NCBI GenBank assembly: GCA_002338565.1
Contig: DDIN01000001.1
Location: forward strand, 86,043-150,042
Reading direction: 5' to 3'
From: Hyphomonadaceae bacterium UBA1849
Lineage (GTDB): Bacteria; Pseudomonadota; Alphaproteobacteria; Caulobacterales; Hyphomonadaceae
DNA: 64,000 nucleotides
How positions within the stretch are numbered: position 1 is the first letter of the stretch; each line of letters starts with the position of its first letter. A model generated the notes under the pieces. That model searched no databases. It saw only the letters and a list, made by a program, of their open reading frames with translations, and was not told the DNA's origin. Positions 23,744 through 32,026 of this stretch are shown here, one piece after another. The position numbers and the translations under genes were made by a program.

Positions 23744-26443
23744 ATGACCGAGCAAGTGAACACCGAGATAGCCACAACCTGCCCATATTGCGGGGTTGGT
23801 TGCGGTGTTCTTGTTCAGCCATCAACTGATGGCGAGAGCGCTATCGTGCGTGGTGATCCGGACCACCCGGCAAATTACGGTCGTCTCTGCGTTAAAGGCT
23901 CAGCACTGGGTGACACCCTGTCTCTGCAGGATCGCATTCTGCATCCGAGCGTGAATGGGCAAACCGCTTCCTGGGAGGATGCAATGGACGAGGTGGCGCG
24001 CGGGTTCCGCGATGCCATCCGCCAGCATGGTTCGGACAGTGTCGCCTTCTACGTGTCAGGGCAAATCCTGACCGAAGACTATTACGTTGCCAACAAGCTG
24101 ATGAAGGGCTTTATCGGTTCGTCCAATATCGACACGAATTCGCGGCTTTGCATGGCCTCGTCAGTGGCAGGCCATAAGCGCGCCTTCGGCACTGATACAG
24201 TTCCGGGCTGTTACGAGGACCTTGAAGAAGCTGACCTGATCGTGATGGTCGGAAGCAATCTGGCCTGGTGTCACCCTGTTCTCTATCAACGCATTCAGTC
24301 GGCGAGTGAAAAACGCGGAACAAAGCTGGTTATCATCGACCCGCGCCAGACTGCGACAACGGACGGCGCAGACCTTCACCTGGCTATAACCCCGGGTGCA
24401 GACGTAGCGCTTTTCAACGCGCTATTCCATTACCTGTCCGAAAGCGCGGCTCGTGACGAACGCTTCATGGAAGCACACACGAACGGTTACGCCGATGCGC
24501 TTTCCGTAGCTGGCGAATTCACCTTACCGCAAACAGCCAAACTCACAGGCCTGTCCGAACGTGATTTGCAGACATTCTTCGAGCTTTTTGCCGCAACCGA
24601 GCGAACCGTCACCATCTACTCTCAGGGCGTCAACCAGTCCTCTGCAGGCTCGGACAAGGTCAATTCCATTATCAATTGCCATCTTGTGACCGGCCGGATT
24701 GGCAAACCAGGCATTGGACCATTTTCGGTCACAGGCCAGCCGAATGCTATGGGTGGGCGCGAAGTCGGCGGCCTCGCCAACCAGCTCGCCTGCCATATGG
24801 ATTTCGCTCCGGAAGATATCATTCGAGTAGAACGCTTCTGGAAAGCACCTCGTATCGCCAGCGGCCCGGGCCTTAAAGCCGTCGAGATGTTTGACGCAGT
24901 CCTGAGCGGCCAGATCAAAGCGATCTGGATCATGGCGACCAATCCCGTGGTTTCCCTCCCGAACGCCGACAAGGTAAAGGCCGCACTCGCCGCCTGCCCC
25001 CTCGTCGTTATCTCCGACGTCGCAACAACGTCAGACACAGTCGCCCTGGCAGATGTTGTACTGCCAGCGACAACATGGGGAGAGAAAACCGGCACCGTCA
25101 CTAACTCGGAACGCCGTATTTCCCGCCAACGCAGCTTTTTGAAACCACCAGGCGAAGCGCGTCACGACTGGTGGGCGTTGTGCGATCTTGGAAAGCGACT
25201 GGGCTATGACGGCTTCGATTTCAACGGACCGGCAGCCATCTTCCGCGAATATGCCGCTCTCTCTGCGTACGAAAATGACGGACTGCGTGACTTCGACATC
25301 GGCGCGTATGCCAATACAAGTGATCCTGAGTACGACACACTGAAGCCATTCCAATGGCCGGCGCCCGCAGGAGACGCACCTCGTCATGGAGAGGACAATA
25401 CCGGTTCAGACCACCGGTTCTTTCAGAATGGCCATTTCTACACGCAAGACCATAAAGCGCGTTTCGTTGCGACAGCATTCGCCGCGCCGGCCTCGCTCCC
25501 TTCAGACGACTTGCCTTTTATCCTCAACACCGGGCGCGTCCGTGACCATTGGCACACCATGACCCGCACTGGAAAATCGTCCACGCTATCCGGGCATATC
25601 GCTGAGCCATATCTGGAGATCCACCCGAAAGACGCAGATCAACTCGGCCTTTCGACGGCTTCACTTGCCCGCATCTCCAACACCTTTGGTGAAGCGGTTT
25701 TGAGGGTGCTGATAACCGAACGAATGCAACGCAAATCTGTATTTGTCCCGATGCACTGGTCAGCGGCGAACAGTTCTGCGGCGCGCGTTGATGCGCTGAT
25801 CGCGCCGAATACCGACCCCGTCTCAGGCCAGCCTGAATCCAAGCACGGAACTATCGCCATCAAACCGCTTTCACCCGCCTGGTACGGTTTTCTGGTGTCT
25901 CGCCAACCTCTCAGTGATGATATTCTGAACGCCCTCGACTACTGGGCTGTTGCAACATCGACCGAAGGATACCGCTATGAAATCGCGGGATCTGAACCAG
26001 CGGACAAGGTGATTGATACAATCGCCGCGGACACCGCTATCACGTTTAAAACGCCTGACGGACATCACGCTGCAGCAATGTTTGAAGCAGACAGGCTGGA
26101 ACTCTTCATCACTCTGTCCGAAAGTGGTCCGGTCGTCGCTGACCGCTCCTGGCTCTCTTCCCTGCTTACAAAAACGATCACCCCCGAAGTTCGTTTGAGC
26201 ATTCTCGCCGGTCGTCCGCCTTCGGGAGAAGGTACGGGTAGACTCGTCTGCTCATGTAACGGCGTCGGCGTGAATCAGATTGAAGACGCGATAAGTAAAG
26301 GGGCGCAAAGCGTTGAGGGCATTGGTGCTGCAACAGGCGCAGGCACAACATGCGGCTCATGCAAGCCTGAACTGCGGGCCCTGCTCCGTGCAGCGGCAGC
26401 AAAAGCTCCTCCATCCACGCCAGCAAGCATCGCAGCGGAGTAA
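23744..26443 (+). CDS. nasA: Assimilatory nitrate reductase catalytic subunit
   Basis: Molybdopterin enzyme of 899 residues reducing nitrate to nitrite in the cytosol. The N-terminal [4Fe-4S] ligands are C13, C16, C20 (CPYCGVGC) and C49 (GRLC). Molybdopterin-binding blocks include DTNSRLCMASSVAGHKRAFG (with the likely Mo-ligand Cys), YSQGVNQSS, and NTGRVRDHWHTMTRTGKS in the C-terminal dinucleotide-binding domain. The last 60 residues form a BFD-like [2Fe-2S] domain (VCSCNGV and TTCGSCKPEL). No separate NasB/NasC electron donor gene is present here, so the donor is unclear. Confidence 0.97.
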   Translation: MTEQVNTEIATTCPYCGVGCGVLVQPSTDGESAIVRGDPDHPANYGRLCVKGSALGDTLSLQDRILHPSVNGQTASWEDAMDEVARGFRDAIRQHGSDSVAFYVSGQILTEDYYVANKLMKGFIGSSNIDTNSRLCMASSVAGHKRAFGTDTVPGCYEDLEEADLIVMVGSNLAWCHPVLYQRIQSASEKRGTKLVIIDPRQTATTDGADLHLAITPGADVALFNALFHYLSESAARDERFMEAHTNGYADALSVAGEFTLPQTAKLTGLSERDLQTFFELFAATERTVTIYSQGVNQSSAGSDKVNSIINCHLVTGRIGKPGIGPFSVTGQPNAMGGREVGGLANQLACHMDFAPEDIIRVERFWKAPRIASGPGLKAVEMFDAVLSGQIKAIWIMATNPVVSLPNADKVKAALAACPLVVISDVATTSDTVALADVVLPATTWGEKTGTVTNSERRISRQRSFLKPPGEARHDWWALCDLGKRLGYDGFDFNGPAAIFREYAALSAYENDGLRDFDIGAYANTSDPEYDTLKPFQWPAPAGDAPRHGEDNTGSDHRFFQNGHFYTQDHKARFVATAFAAPASLPSDDLPFILNTGRVRDHWHTMTRTGKSSTLSGHIAEPYLEIHPKDADQLGLSTASLARISNTFGEAVLRVLITERMQRKSVFVPMHWSAANSSAARVDALIAPNTDPVSGQPESKHGTIAIKPLSPAWYGFLVSRQPLSDDILNALDYWAVATSTEGYRYEIAGSEPADKVIDTIAADTAITFKTPDGHHAAAMFEADRLELFITLSESGPVVADRSWLSSLLTKTITPEVRLSILAGRPPSGEGTGRLVCSCNGVGVNQIEDAISKGAQSVEGIGAATGAGTTCGSCKPELRALLRAAAAKAPPSTPASIAAE

Positions 26444-26447
26444 GACA

Positions 26448-27197
26448 ATGACAGGCAAACTCACTCTTATCGGATGCGGCCCCGGAGCAGCGGACCTGCT
26501 TACACTACGCGCTATTCAGCGGATCAAAACTGCAGACCTCATCCTATACGATCGCCTTGTAGACCCGGAAGTTCTGTCATTCGCAAGCTCTGACAGCACC
26601 CTAGAATATGTTGGAAAAGGTTGCGGAGACGGAGGCCGTCAACAAGTCGATATCAACGCCCGAATTTCTGAAGCGCTCTCACAGGGTCTGACCGTCGCAC
26701 GCCTGAAGTCAGGTGATCCTATGGTGTTCGGCCGAGCTTCCGAAGAACTGGCAATCGCAGTTTCCAAGGACGCTGAAATCGAGATCGTCCCGGGTGTAAC
26801 ATCGGCTCTCGCTGCGGCTTCTGAATGGTCCATTCCGATCACCGAGCGGGCCGAACTTCAGAGCTTTGTTGTTACGACAGGAAAGTCTTCAAAAGATGGC
26901 AAAGACCCTGATTGGTGCTCTGTCGTTCGCCCGGGCATTTGTGCAGCCTTCTATATGAGCGTGGCGCAAAGCTGGCGCATTCAGACGGCGCTTATGGCGA
27001 AGGGCGTTCCCGGTTCTTTGCAATGCGACTGGATTGAAAATGCGGGAAAGACAGACGTCCGACACGTTTCTTCGCGCCTCGACCGTCTTGCCATGGACGC
27101 ACGTGAACATGCGGTGAAAAATCCCGCCATCCTACTTATCCGCTATCCATTGAGTGCGGCGATAGCGGATACGGGTCAGGCCTCCGAACTCGCCTGA
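26448..27197 (+). CDS. cobA: Uroporphyrinogen-III C-methyltransferase
   Basis: SAM-dependent methyltransferase of 249 residues (SUMT/CobA) making precorrin-2, the precursor of siroheme needed by NirB. The ATG at 26448 sits 4 bp after the nasA stop. Family motifs: LIGCGPGAADLLTLRA at the N-terminus, ADLILYDRLVDPEVL, VARLKSGDPMVFGRASEE and EIVPGVTSALAAASEWSIPIT. It is the last gene of the plus-strand nitrate operon. The convergent nasS stop is 10 bp away and I see no terminator in between. Confidence 0.95.
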   Translation: MTGKLTLIGCGPGAADLLTLRAIQRIKTADLILYDRLVDPEVLSFASSDSTLEYVGKGCGDGGRQQVDINARISEALSQGLTVARLKSGDPMVFGRASEELAIAVSKDAEIEIVPGVTSALAAASEWSIPITERAELQSFVVTTGKSSKDGKDPDWCSVVRPGICAAFYMSVAQSWRIQTALMAKGVPGSLQCDWIENAGKTDVRHVSSRLDRLAMDAREHAVKNPAILLIRYPLSAAIADTGQASELA

Positions 27198-27206
27198 CCC
27201 GACCTT

Positions 27207-28490
27207 CTAAACTGCTATGCTGGAAACCTGCTGCCGGTCACTTTCGCCAAGCCGGCTTTCTACATGGCGCACTGAAAAGCCCGCGAGATAACCATCAAGG
27301 TTAGACGGGTCGAAAATCCGGCCGTCCATAAACTGATCGCACCCCATAGCGAGCGGGGCTGTAGCATCGGTCAGTAACCATGCATGCTGGTGACCGCCTT
27401 CGACTTTTTCGTCTGCCGACGGGCAAGCTACACCCATTGCGTCTGCGGCCTTGCGATAGACGTCTGGAAGAAATGCCTGTGCGGCAACAAAGTCAACATC
27501 AAGATTATCGGGCAGATCTCCCCATCGGATCAATTGGGACAGGATCCACTTTGCGTGAGACCGCCAGGGGAAGTTAGCCGCGTATCTATGGAACACGTTG
27601 AAGTCCGGCATATCCATGCGCAGTTCGCCACCCGTCTGACGGTTCTTGCCGGTCAGAGAACCGACAATCTCATCAAACGGGACGTTAACGTAATCAGGAC
27701 CGGAGACGATCTGAGCCGCGGTCAACCTGTTGTCCATATCGTCGACCCATGCAGACGCTTGAAGCATCGCGGAGACAAGCGCCAGATGCACCATCTCGTT
27801 TTCTTCTGCCCATGCCTTGCGAACCGCCAGAACCTTTTCAGGACCATTCGACCAGATTTCCCCGGACGTGATCACGGTTCGACCAATGCCAGCGACAACC
27901 GCCTTGTTATTCCACGGTTCGCCAACGCAATAACCATCGATCTGACCGGAGGCGAGCGCATCGACCATGAGAGACGGTGGAATCACAACAATCTCGATAT
28001 CCGTTTCCGGCGAAATTCCGGCAGATGCGAGCCAGTATTTTAGCTCAAGCGCATGCATGGAGTGATTATAAACATGCGCGAAAACGAGTTTGCGGCGACC
28101 TTCGTCACGGCGCCTGTCTATCACCTGCTTGAGCGCATAGGCTGACATCGGACGTCGTGTAATCGTCTCAGGCGCAATTTGCGACATCTGCTCAAACAAC
28201 GACGTAGATACGGTAATCGCATTGCCGTTCAGGTTAATGGTGAACGCGGAGGTAAACTCCCGAGGGAACGGGCCGAGCCCTGCAGCAGACGCAACGACCA
28301 TAGGTGAGAGCATTTGCGCTGCATCTATGGCCCCTGTACCAAGCGCATCGCGCATCGCCGCCCAGGACACAAAGCGCTTCAGCTTTACTTCAAGGCCATT
28401 GGCCAGAAAAATCCCACGCTCCTGCGCTGCGGCAATCGTCACGCAGTCCGTCAGCGGCACGAAGCCAATATTCAGCTGTTGTTTTGTCAT
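27207..28490 (-). CDS. nasS: NasS, cytosolic nitrate sensor (NrtA-like)
   Basis: Protein of 427 residues that resembles NrtA over its whole length (NIGFVPLTDCVTIAAAQERGIF, MLSPMVVASAAGLGP, INLNGNAITVSTSLF, IDGYCVGEPWNNKA) but has no signal peptide or lipobox. This matches NasS, which in Azotobacter and Paracoccus holds NasT inactive until nitrate or nitrite binds. It overlaps the nasT stop by 4 bp and is encoded opposite to the structural operon it should control. Confidence 0.93.
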   Translation of the reverse strand: MTKQQLNIGFVPLTDCVTIAAAQERGIFLANGLEVKLKRFVSWAAMRDALGTGAIDAAQMLSPMVVASAAGLGPFPREFTSAFTINLNGNAITVSTSLFEQMSQIAPETITRRPMSAYALKQVIDRRRDEGRRKLVFAHVYNHSMHALELKYWLASAGISPETDIEIVVIPPSLMVDALASGQIDGYCVGEPWNNKAVVAGIGRTVITSGEIWSNGPEKVLAVRKAWAEENEMVHLALVSAMLQASAWVDDMDNRLTAAQIVSGPDYVNVPFDEIVGSLTGKNRQTGGELRMDMPDFNVFHRYAANFPWRSHAKWILSQLIRWGDLPDNLDVDFVAAQAFLPDVYRKAADAMGVACPSADEKVEGGHQHAWLLTDATAPLAMGCDQFMDGRIFDPSNLDGYLAGFSVRHVESRLGESDRQQVSSIAV

Positions 28491-29095
28491 GGCGTATTCG
28501 CCTTTCCGGTCGTACCGGCAAGCATTTCAATGATCGTCAGCACGCTTTCCGCGACATCTTTCAAAGGCTTACCCTGTTGTTGCGACATGGTCCGCATGGA
28601 CGCGAAGGCCTGATCCTCTGTCATACCATGGTGTTGCATCAGCAAGCCTTTGGCACGCTCGATCGTCTTTCGCGCAGCGAGATCCTCTTTGGTTTTGCGC
28701 AGTTCACTGCGCAGGCTGTCCATATGCTTGAAACGAGCAATAGCGGTTTCGATCAGGGGTTTCACGCGTTTCGGCGTGAGGCCATCAATCACGTAGGCAC
28801 TTACCCCCGCCTCAATCGCTTCGTTCATCTGGGCCGAGCCCTCTTCCTCGACAAACATAACAATGGGCTTGGGATTGGACTGAGCCACCATACGAAGACT
28901 TTCGATGGTATCGCGATCAGGCGATTCACAATCCATAATGATTACGTCCGGTGCGATGCTCGCAATCTCATCCAGAAGCGTACGCCCGTGAATGTGTGAA
29001 ACAATATGCACGACCGCGTTTTCAGACAGACCAACCTCTACAATGTTGGCCCGCTCCGGGTCGTCATCGATCAGCAGTACACACAGAGGCGCCAC
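28487..29095 (-). CDS. nasT: NasT, ANTAR-domain antiterminator response regulator
   Basis: Protein of 202 residues. I chose a GTG at 29095 (29093-29095 on the minus strand), preceded by AGGGGG at 8 bases, because it places LLIDDDPERA at the N-terminus as in NasT/AmiR. A longer frame from 29212 would overlap the porin gene. The N-terminal half is a receiver-like domain (VIIMDCESPD around the acceptor Asp). The C-terminal ANTAR domain (KTIERAKGLLMQHHGMTEDQA, then ASMRTMSQQQGKPL) binds paired hexaloop RNA hairpins and prevents termination. Its predicted target is the nrtA leader. Confidence 0.92.
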   Translation of the reverse strand: MAPLCVLLIDDDPERANIVEVGLSENAVVHIVSHIHGRTLLDEIASIAPDVIIMDCESPDRDTIESLRMVAQSNPKPIVMFVEEEGSAQMNEAIEAGVSAYVIDGLTPKRVKPLIETAIARFKHMDSLRSELRKTKEDLAARKTIERAKGLLMQHHGMTEDQAFASMRTMSQQQGKPLKDVAESVLTIIEMLAGTTGKANTP

Positions 29096-29138
29096 TTTCG
29101 TGGCCCCCTGCTGTACCGGCTTGATTTGTTCGTCGTGA

Positions 29139-30365
29139 TCAGAGAGCGAAGTCAAATTGGATCCATAGTTTTGAAGTATCGGTCGCAAAACCGTCAGAGC
29201 TGTAGTCTGCAAATTTCAGCGTGACATTCACATCACCGAGACGCGCGGACGCTACAAGGTCCAGCTCGCTGCCATAATCCATCCCGCCCACATCTGCAGA
29301 GAGGTCATGATAGGTCGCAGAGAGGTTTAACGCGTTCAGAAAACCAACGTCGCCAGCGCGATATGCCAGAGTTGCATAAATATCTTCCACACCATTCACT
29401 GGCGTGACCAAAAATTTATCGGACCAACCCTGAAACTTATGAAGTGTCGCAAGAGGCGTCTGGAAAGCACGCTGCGCGTCGCCGCCAAGGGATTCGATGC
29501 CACCGCCGAAAGTGAAGGAATTTACAGTGTATCGCGCATCGAGGGTGTAGTAATCGGCGTTATAGTCAAACGGGCTGGAACCATAGTCGGTCTGATTTGC
29601 ATAGGACAGCGCATACGCCAGACGGCCTTCACCCAACTCCTGACTACCATTAAGGCGCGCACCAAGCGTCTGGGAAGAAACACCCGTCGCCGCGCCATCC
29701 ATATCGAGGAAGTACGCAAATCCAGTGAGATTTCCGAGAGGCGTCGGATGTGAAGCATTCACAAGCGTGATGTCACCTTCCCAGCGCCCTGCAGCAGACT
29801 CGTCACCGAAGATTCGATTCACCTGGTTCACATAGCTGATATCCAGTTTGAGCTCACCCAGTGACTGATTTTGAACGCGCAATCCGTCAAACGTTTGTTC
29901 GTTCTGACGCCAGCCGACATTCCCCACAAAGCGGGAGTCGTCAAGAATGATACGCTGACGCCCCAGCGTGACTGTCGTGTCTGGCAGGCTCGTGTTCGTT
30001 AGTTGGAGGCGGTTGAGTTCAGTTGCGTGCGGATCAGCAACGACTGGAAAGGCAGTGTTGCCATTTGTTGTCGAGTTGAAGTCATCGACAAGGTTGTCAA
30101 TGTGGTCGAATTCGAGAAGAAACTTGGTGTCGAAAAACGCGCCAGTCTCGAACCCTGCACGGAAACGATATGTGAGTGCATCGGCGTCATTCGCGAAGCC
30201 GGTCTGATCTACGCCTTCGTAACGGAGTCGCGCCTGAAAGATTGGCTTTGTTTCCGATAGTGCAGTCTCGAAAGCTGTCGGCTCGTCCTGAGCCGCTGCG
30301 ATTGGTGAAACAAATGCGAGCGCGATAAACGGGAGCGCTGAAACTGCGTATTTAGTTGCAGACAT
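29139..30365 (-). CDS. Outer-membrane beta-barrel porin (alginate-export-like)
   Basis: Protein of 408 residues with a signal peptide ending in SPIAAA before QDEP. The mature part is rich in alternating aromatic/polar beta strands and ends in WIQFDFAL, fitting insertion by the Bam machinery. The pattern LGRQRIILDDSRFVGNVGWRQNEQTFDG resembles the alginate-export/OprB-like family. The gene heads the porin-nasT-nasS unit (43 bp to nasT), which suggests a channel for nitrate or other anions rather than a polysaccharide. An intrinsic terminator lies 75-100 bp upstream of the start. Confidence 0.85.
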   Translation of the reverse strand: MSATKYAVSALPFIALAFVSPIAAAQDEPTAFETALSETKPIFQARLRYEGVDQTGFANDADALTYRFRAGFETGAFFDTKFLLEFDHIDNLVDDFNSTTNGNTAFPVVADPHATELNRLQLTNTSLPDTTVTLGRQRIILDDSRFVGNVGWRQNEQTFDGLRVQNQSLGELKLDISYVNQVNRIFGDESAAGRWEGDITLVNASHPTPLGNLTGFAYFLDMDGAATGVSSQTLGARLNGSQELGEGRLAYALSYANQTDYGSSPFDYNADYYTLDARYTVNSFTFGGGIESLGGDAQRAFQTPLATLHKFQGWSDKFLVTPVNGVEDIYATLAYRAGDVGFLNALNLSATYHDLSADVGGMDYGSELDLVASARLGDVNVTLKFADYSSDGFATDTSKLWIQFDFAL

Positions 30366-30726
30366 GAGTGAAGTCCTCAGAATAGGACTGGCCGATCTCG
30401 AAATTTGGAAGTGATCCAGGCCAGAACAAGAAAGTCAAAAAACCGCCCGTAGAACTGGACGGCGCTCTGTTTCTTCTTCACCGAAGGTCTGCACTCTTCA
30501 TCGAATGCGTGAGGCTATGCGCGCTGCAAAGCTGACAACCTGAACTATTCTGAGTGCTGAAAACTTTTCAAGCCAATACTCGTGGCCCGCCATCAGGTTA
30601 CCAGCAAAGTCCAGTATTCGTGCTTGGAGAGCTTATTTTTGCTTCAAAGCTGAGCATTCCCATCCCCAGACACCATGAGAATACTCTCGATGCTGCCTCG
30701 TGCCACGCTCAAATGATAAACAGCCG
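30366..30726 (-). other. Gene-free leader region upstream of the porin gene
   Basis: This 361-bp stretch has no supported gene. The half near the porin holds an intrinsic terminator and a GAGGA ribosome site. The half near the HPt-receiver gene shows nothing I can name. A clear tandem pair of hexaloop hairpins was not found here, unlike in the nrtA leader. Confidence 0.55.
30437..30463 (-). terminator. Intrinsic terminator in the porin-nasT-nasS leader
   Basis: On the minus strand GCCGTCC (30463-30457) pairs with GGGCGGT (30448-30442) around the 8-base loop AGTTCTAC, with two G.U pairs, followed directly by a run of T. It lies about 75 bp before the porin start codon, so transcripts must read through it. 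This suggests attenuation or antitermination of the porin-nasTS unit. Confidence 0.6.
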
Positions 30727-31554
30727 TCAGGCAGATTTGCGAACTTTCGTCTCAGACTTACCGTCTGGAGATGCGATCTGATAAATAGCGCGCGCAATCG
30801 AGGCTTTGTTGAACGGCTTCACGAGGAAGCGCGCCACGCCTTCACCAACCACCTGTTCGATCTTGTTCACCGTCTTGACCGTGGACAAAAAGATGATTGG
30901 GCAGTTGGTATCAATCGCTGATTTACCCTGCCGGATATACCGAAGCAGCTGGAGTCCATCCATTGGCGACATCTGCCAATCCGTAATCACCAGATTTGGC
31001 TTGAATTTCAAAGCCTTGTGAAGAAGTTCTCGTCCATCAGATGCAGTCTCAACCGCCTTCACACCAAGATCATTCAGGATAACAGACATGAGCTGCTGTA
31101 GCGCCGGATCATCATCGCAATACAGAACACGCTGCGCGGAAAACACCTGCTGGTAACGCGCTTTGATGAAGCGGGTTTCAGCTACGCCTTCCAGAGGCTC
31201 CAGATCACGGAGAAGCAGAGAATTGCGCGTCGTCACGTATTCGAGAAGCTTGCTGAGCCGATCAAAGCGCGTAGCGACCGAGCCCAGAAAAACCTTATCC
31301 GGCTTGAGACCGCCTGAGATGCACTTTTCAAAATCATAAACGATTTTCGCCAGCTCATCGCCGAAGAATGGAAACCCCATGCATTGCGCGGTGCCGGCCA
31401 TTCGGTGCAACTCACCATACAGGTCATGCACTTCCCGATCATCAACAGGCCCCGTCACCAGTGAAAGCAGCATTTGCGCTGCCGTTTCAAACTGCGCCGG
31501 TAGCGAATTGCAGTATCTTTTCACAATATCAGACGGGACACTTACGTTTGTCAT
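30727..31554 (-). CDS. HPt-receiver protein 1 (no output domain)
   Basis: Protein of 275 residues from the ATG at 31554 (ribosome site CAGGAGG); the open frame extends upstream to 31665 without need. N-terminal HPt domain with phosphorylatable His50 in ELHRMAGTAQCMGF, a linker, and a C-terminal receiver with D147-D149 (CDDDP), acceptor D192 in VITDWQMSPMDG and K246 in LVKPF. There is no DNA-binding or enzymatic output. It is the most distant of three paralogues and lies downstream of the lone receiver and the hybrid-free kinase on the same strand, so it probably takes part in the same phosphorelay. Confidence 0.88.
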   Translation of the reverse strand: MTNVSVPSDIVKRYCNSLPAQFETAAQMLLSLVTGPVDDREVHDLYGELHRMAGTAQCMGFPFFGDELAKIVYDFEKCISGGLKPDKVFLGSVATRFDRLSKLLEYVTTRNSLLLRDLEPLEGVAETRFIKARYQQVFSAQRVLYCDDDPALQQLMSVILNDLGVKAVETASDGRELLHKALKFKPNLVITDWQMSPMDGLQLLRYIRQGKSAIDTNCPIIFLSTVKTVNKIEQVVGEGVARFLVKPFNKASIARAIYQIASPDGKSETKVRKSA

Positions 31555-31576
31555 GGCGGCCTCCTGAATACTCAGC

Positions 31577-31993
31577 CTATGAGACGAGGTGCGGCTCTCC
31601 GGCAGACTGACTACCGCGCGACGACCAGAGTGATTGAAGCGTCTCACCAAGCGTGAGCGCATCAAACGGTTTTACAATGACGGAGATTGCGCCCTGGTGC
31701 ATGTACGCATCCTGCTCATGCTTCTGGGCTTTTGCCGTCATAAAGATCGCGGGCACAGATGCGCCGCCATCAAGTTTTCGGATTGCTTCAAGAACCTGCG
31801 GCCCGTCGAGGTCCGGCAGCATAACGTCGAGTAGAAGCATATCCGGTTGAAATTCGGTAAAACTATTGATTGCATCTTGACCTTGTCCGCAATGATGCAC
31901 GTCAAAGCCTGCAATATCCCGAAGTGCGATCAGTGCGATCTCCGAGATGTGTGGATCGTCTTCCAGATACAGAATTTTGCTCAGGGGCTTCAT
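31577..31993 (-). CDS. Single-domain response regulator (CheY-like)
   Basis: Receiver domain only, 138 residues. Acid pocket E11-D12-D13 (YLEDDPH), acceptor D56 in LLLDVMLPDLDG, Thr86 in FMTAKAQ and K108 in VIVKPFDA. It lies between the large kinase (33 bp upstream) and HPt-receiver 1 (22 bp downstream), so all three are one transcript. With no output of its own it likely shuttles phosphate between the kinase and the HPt domains. Confidence 0.92.
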   Translation of the reverse strand: MKPLSKILYLEDDPHISEIALIALRDIAGFDVHHCGQGQDAINSFTEFQPDMLLLDVMLPDLDGPQVLEAIRKLDGGASVPAIFMTAKAQKHEQDAYMHQGAISVIVKPFDALTLGETLQSLWSSRGSQSAGEPHLVS

Positions 31994-32026
31994 CTTCAGA
32001 AATCTCCTTGGTTATGCGGTTCTGCC

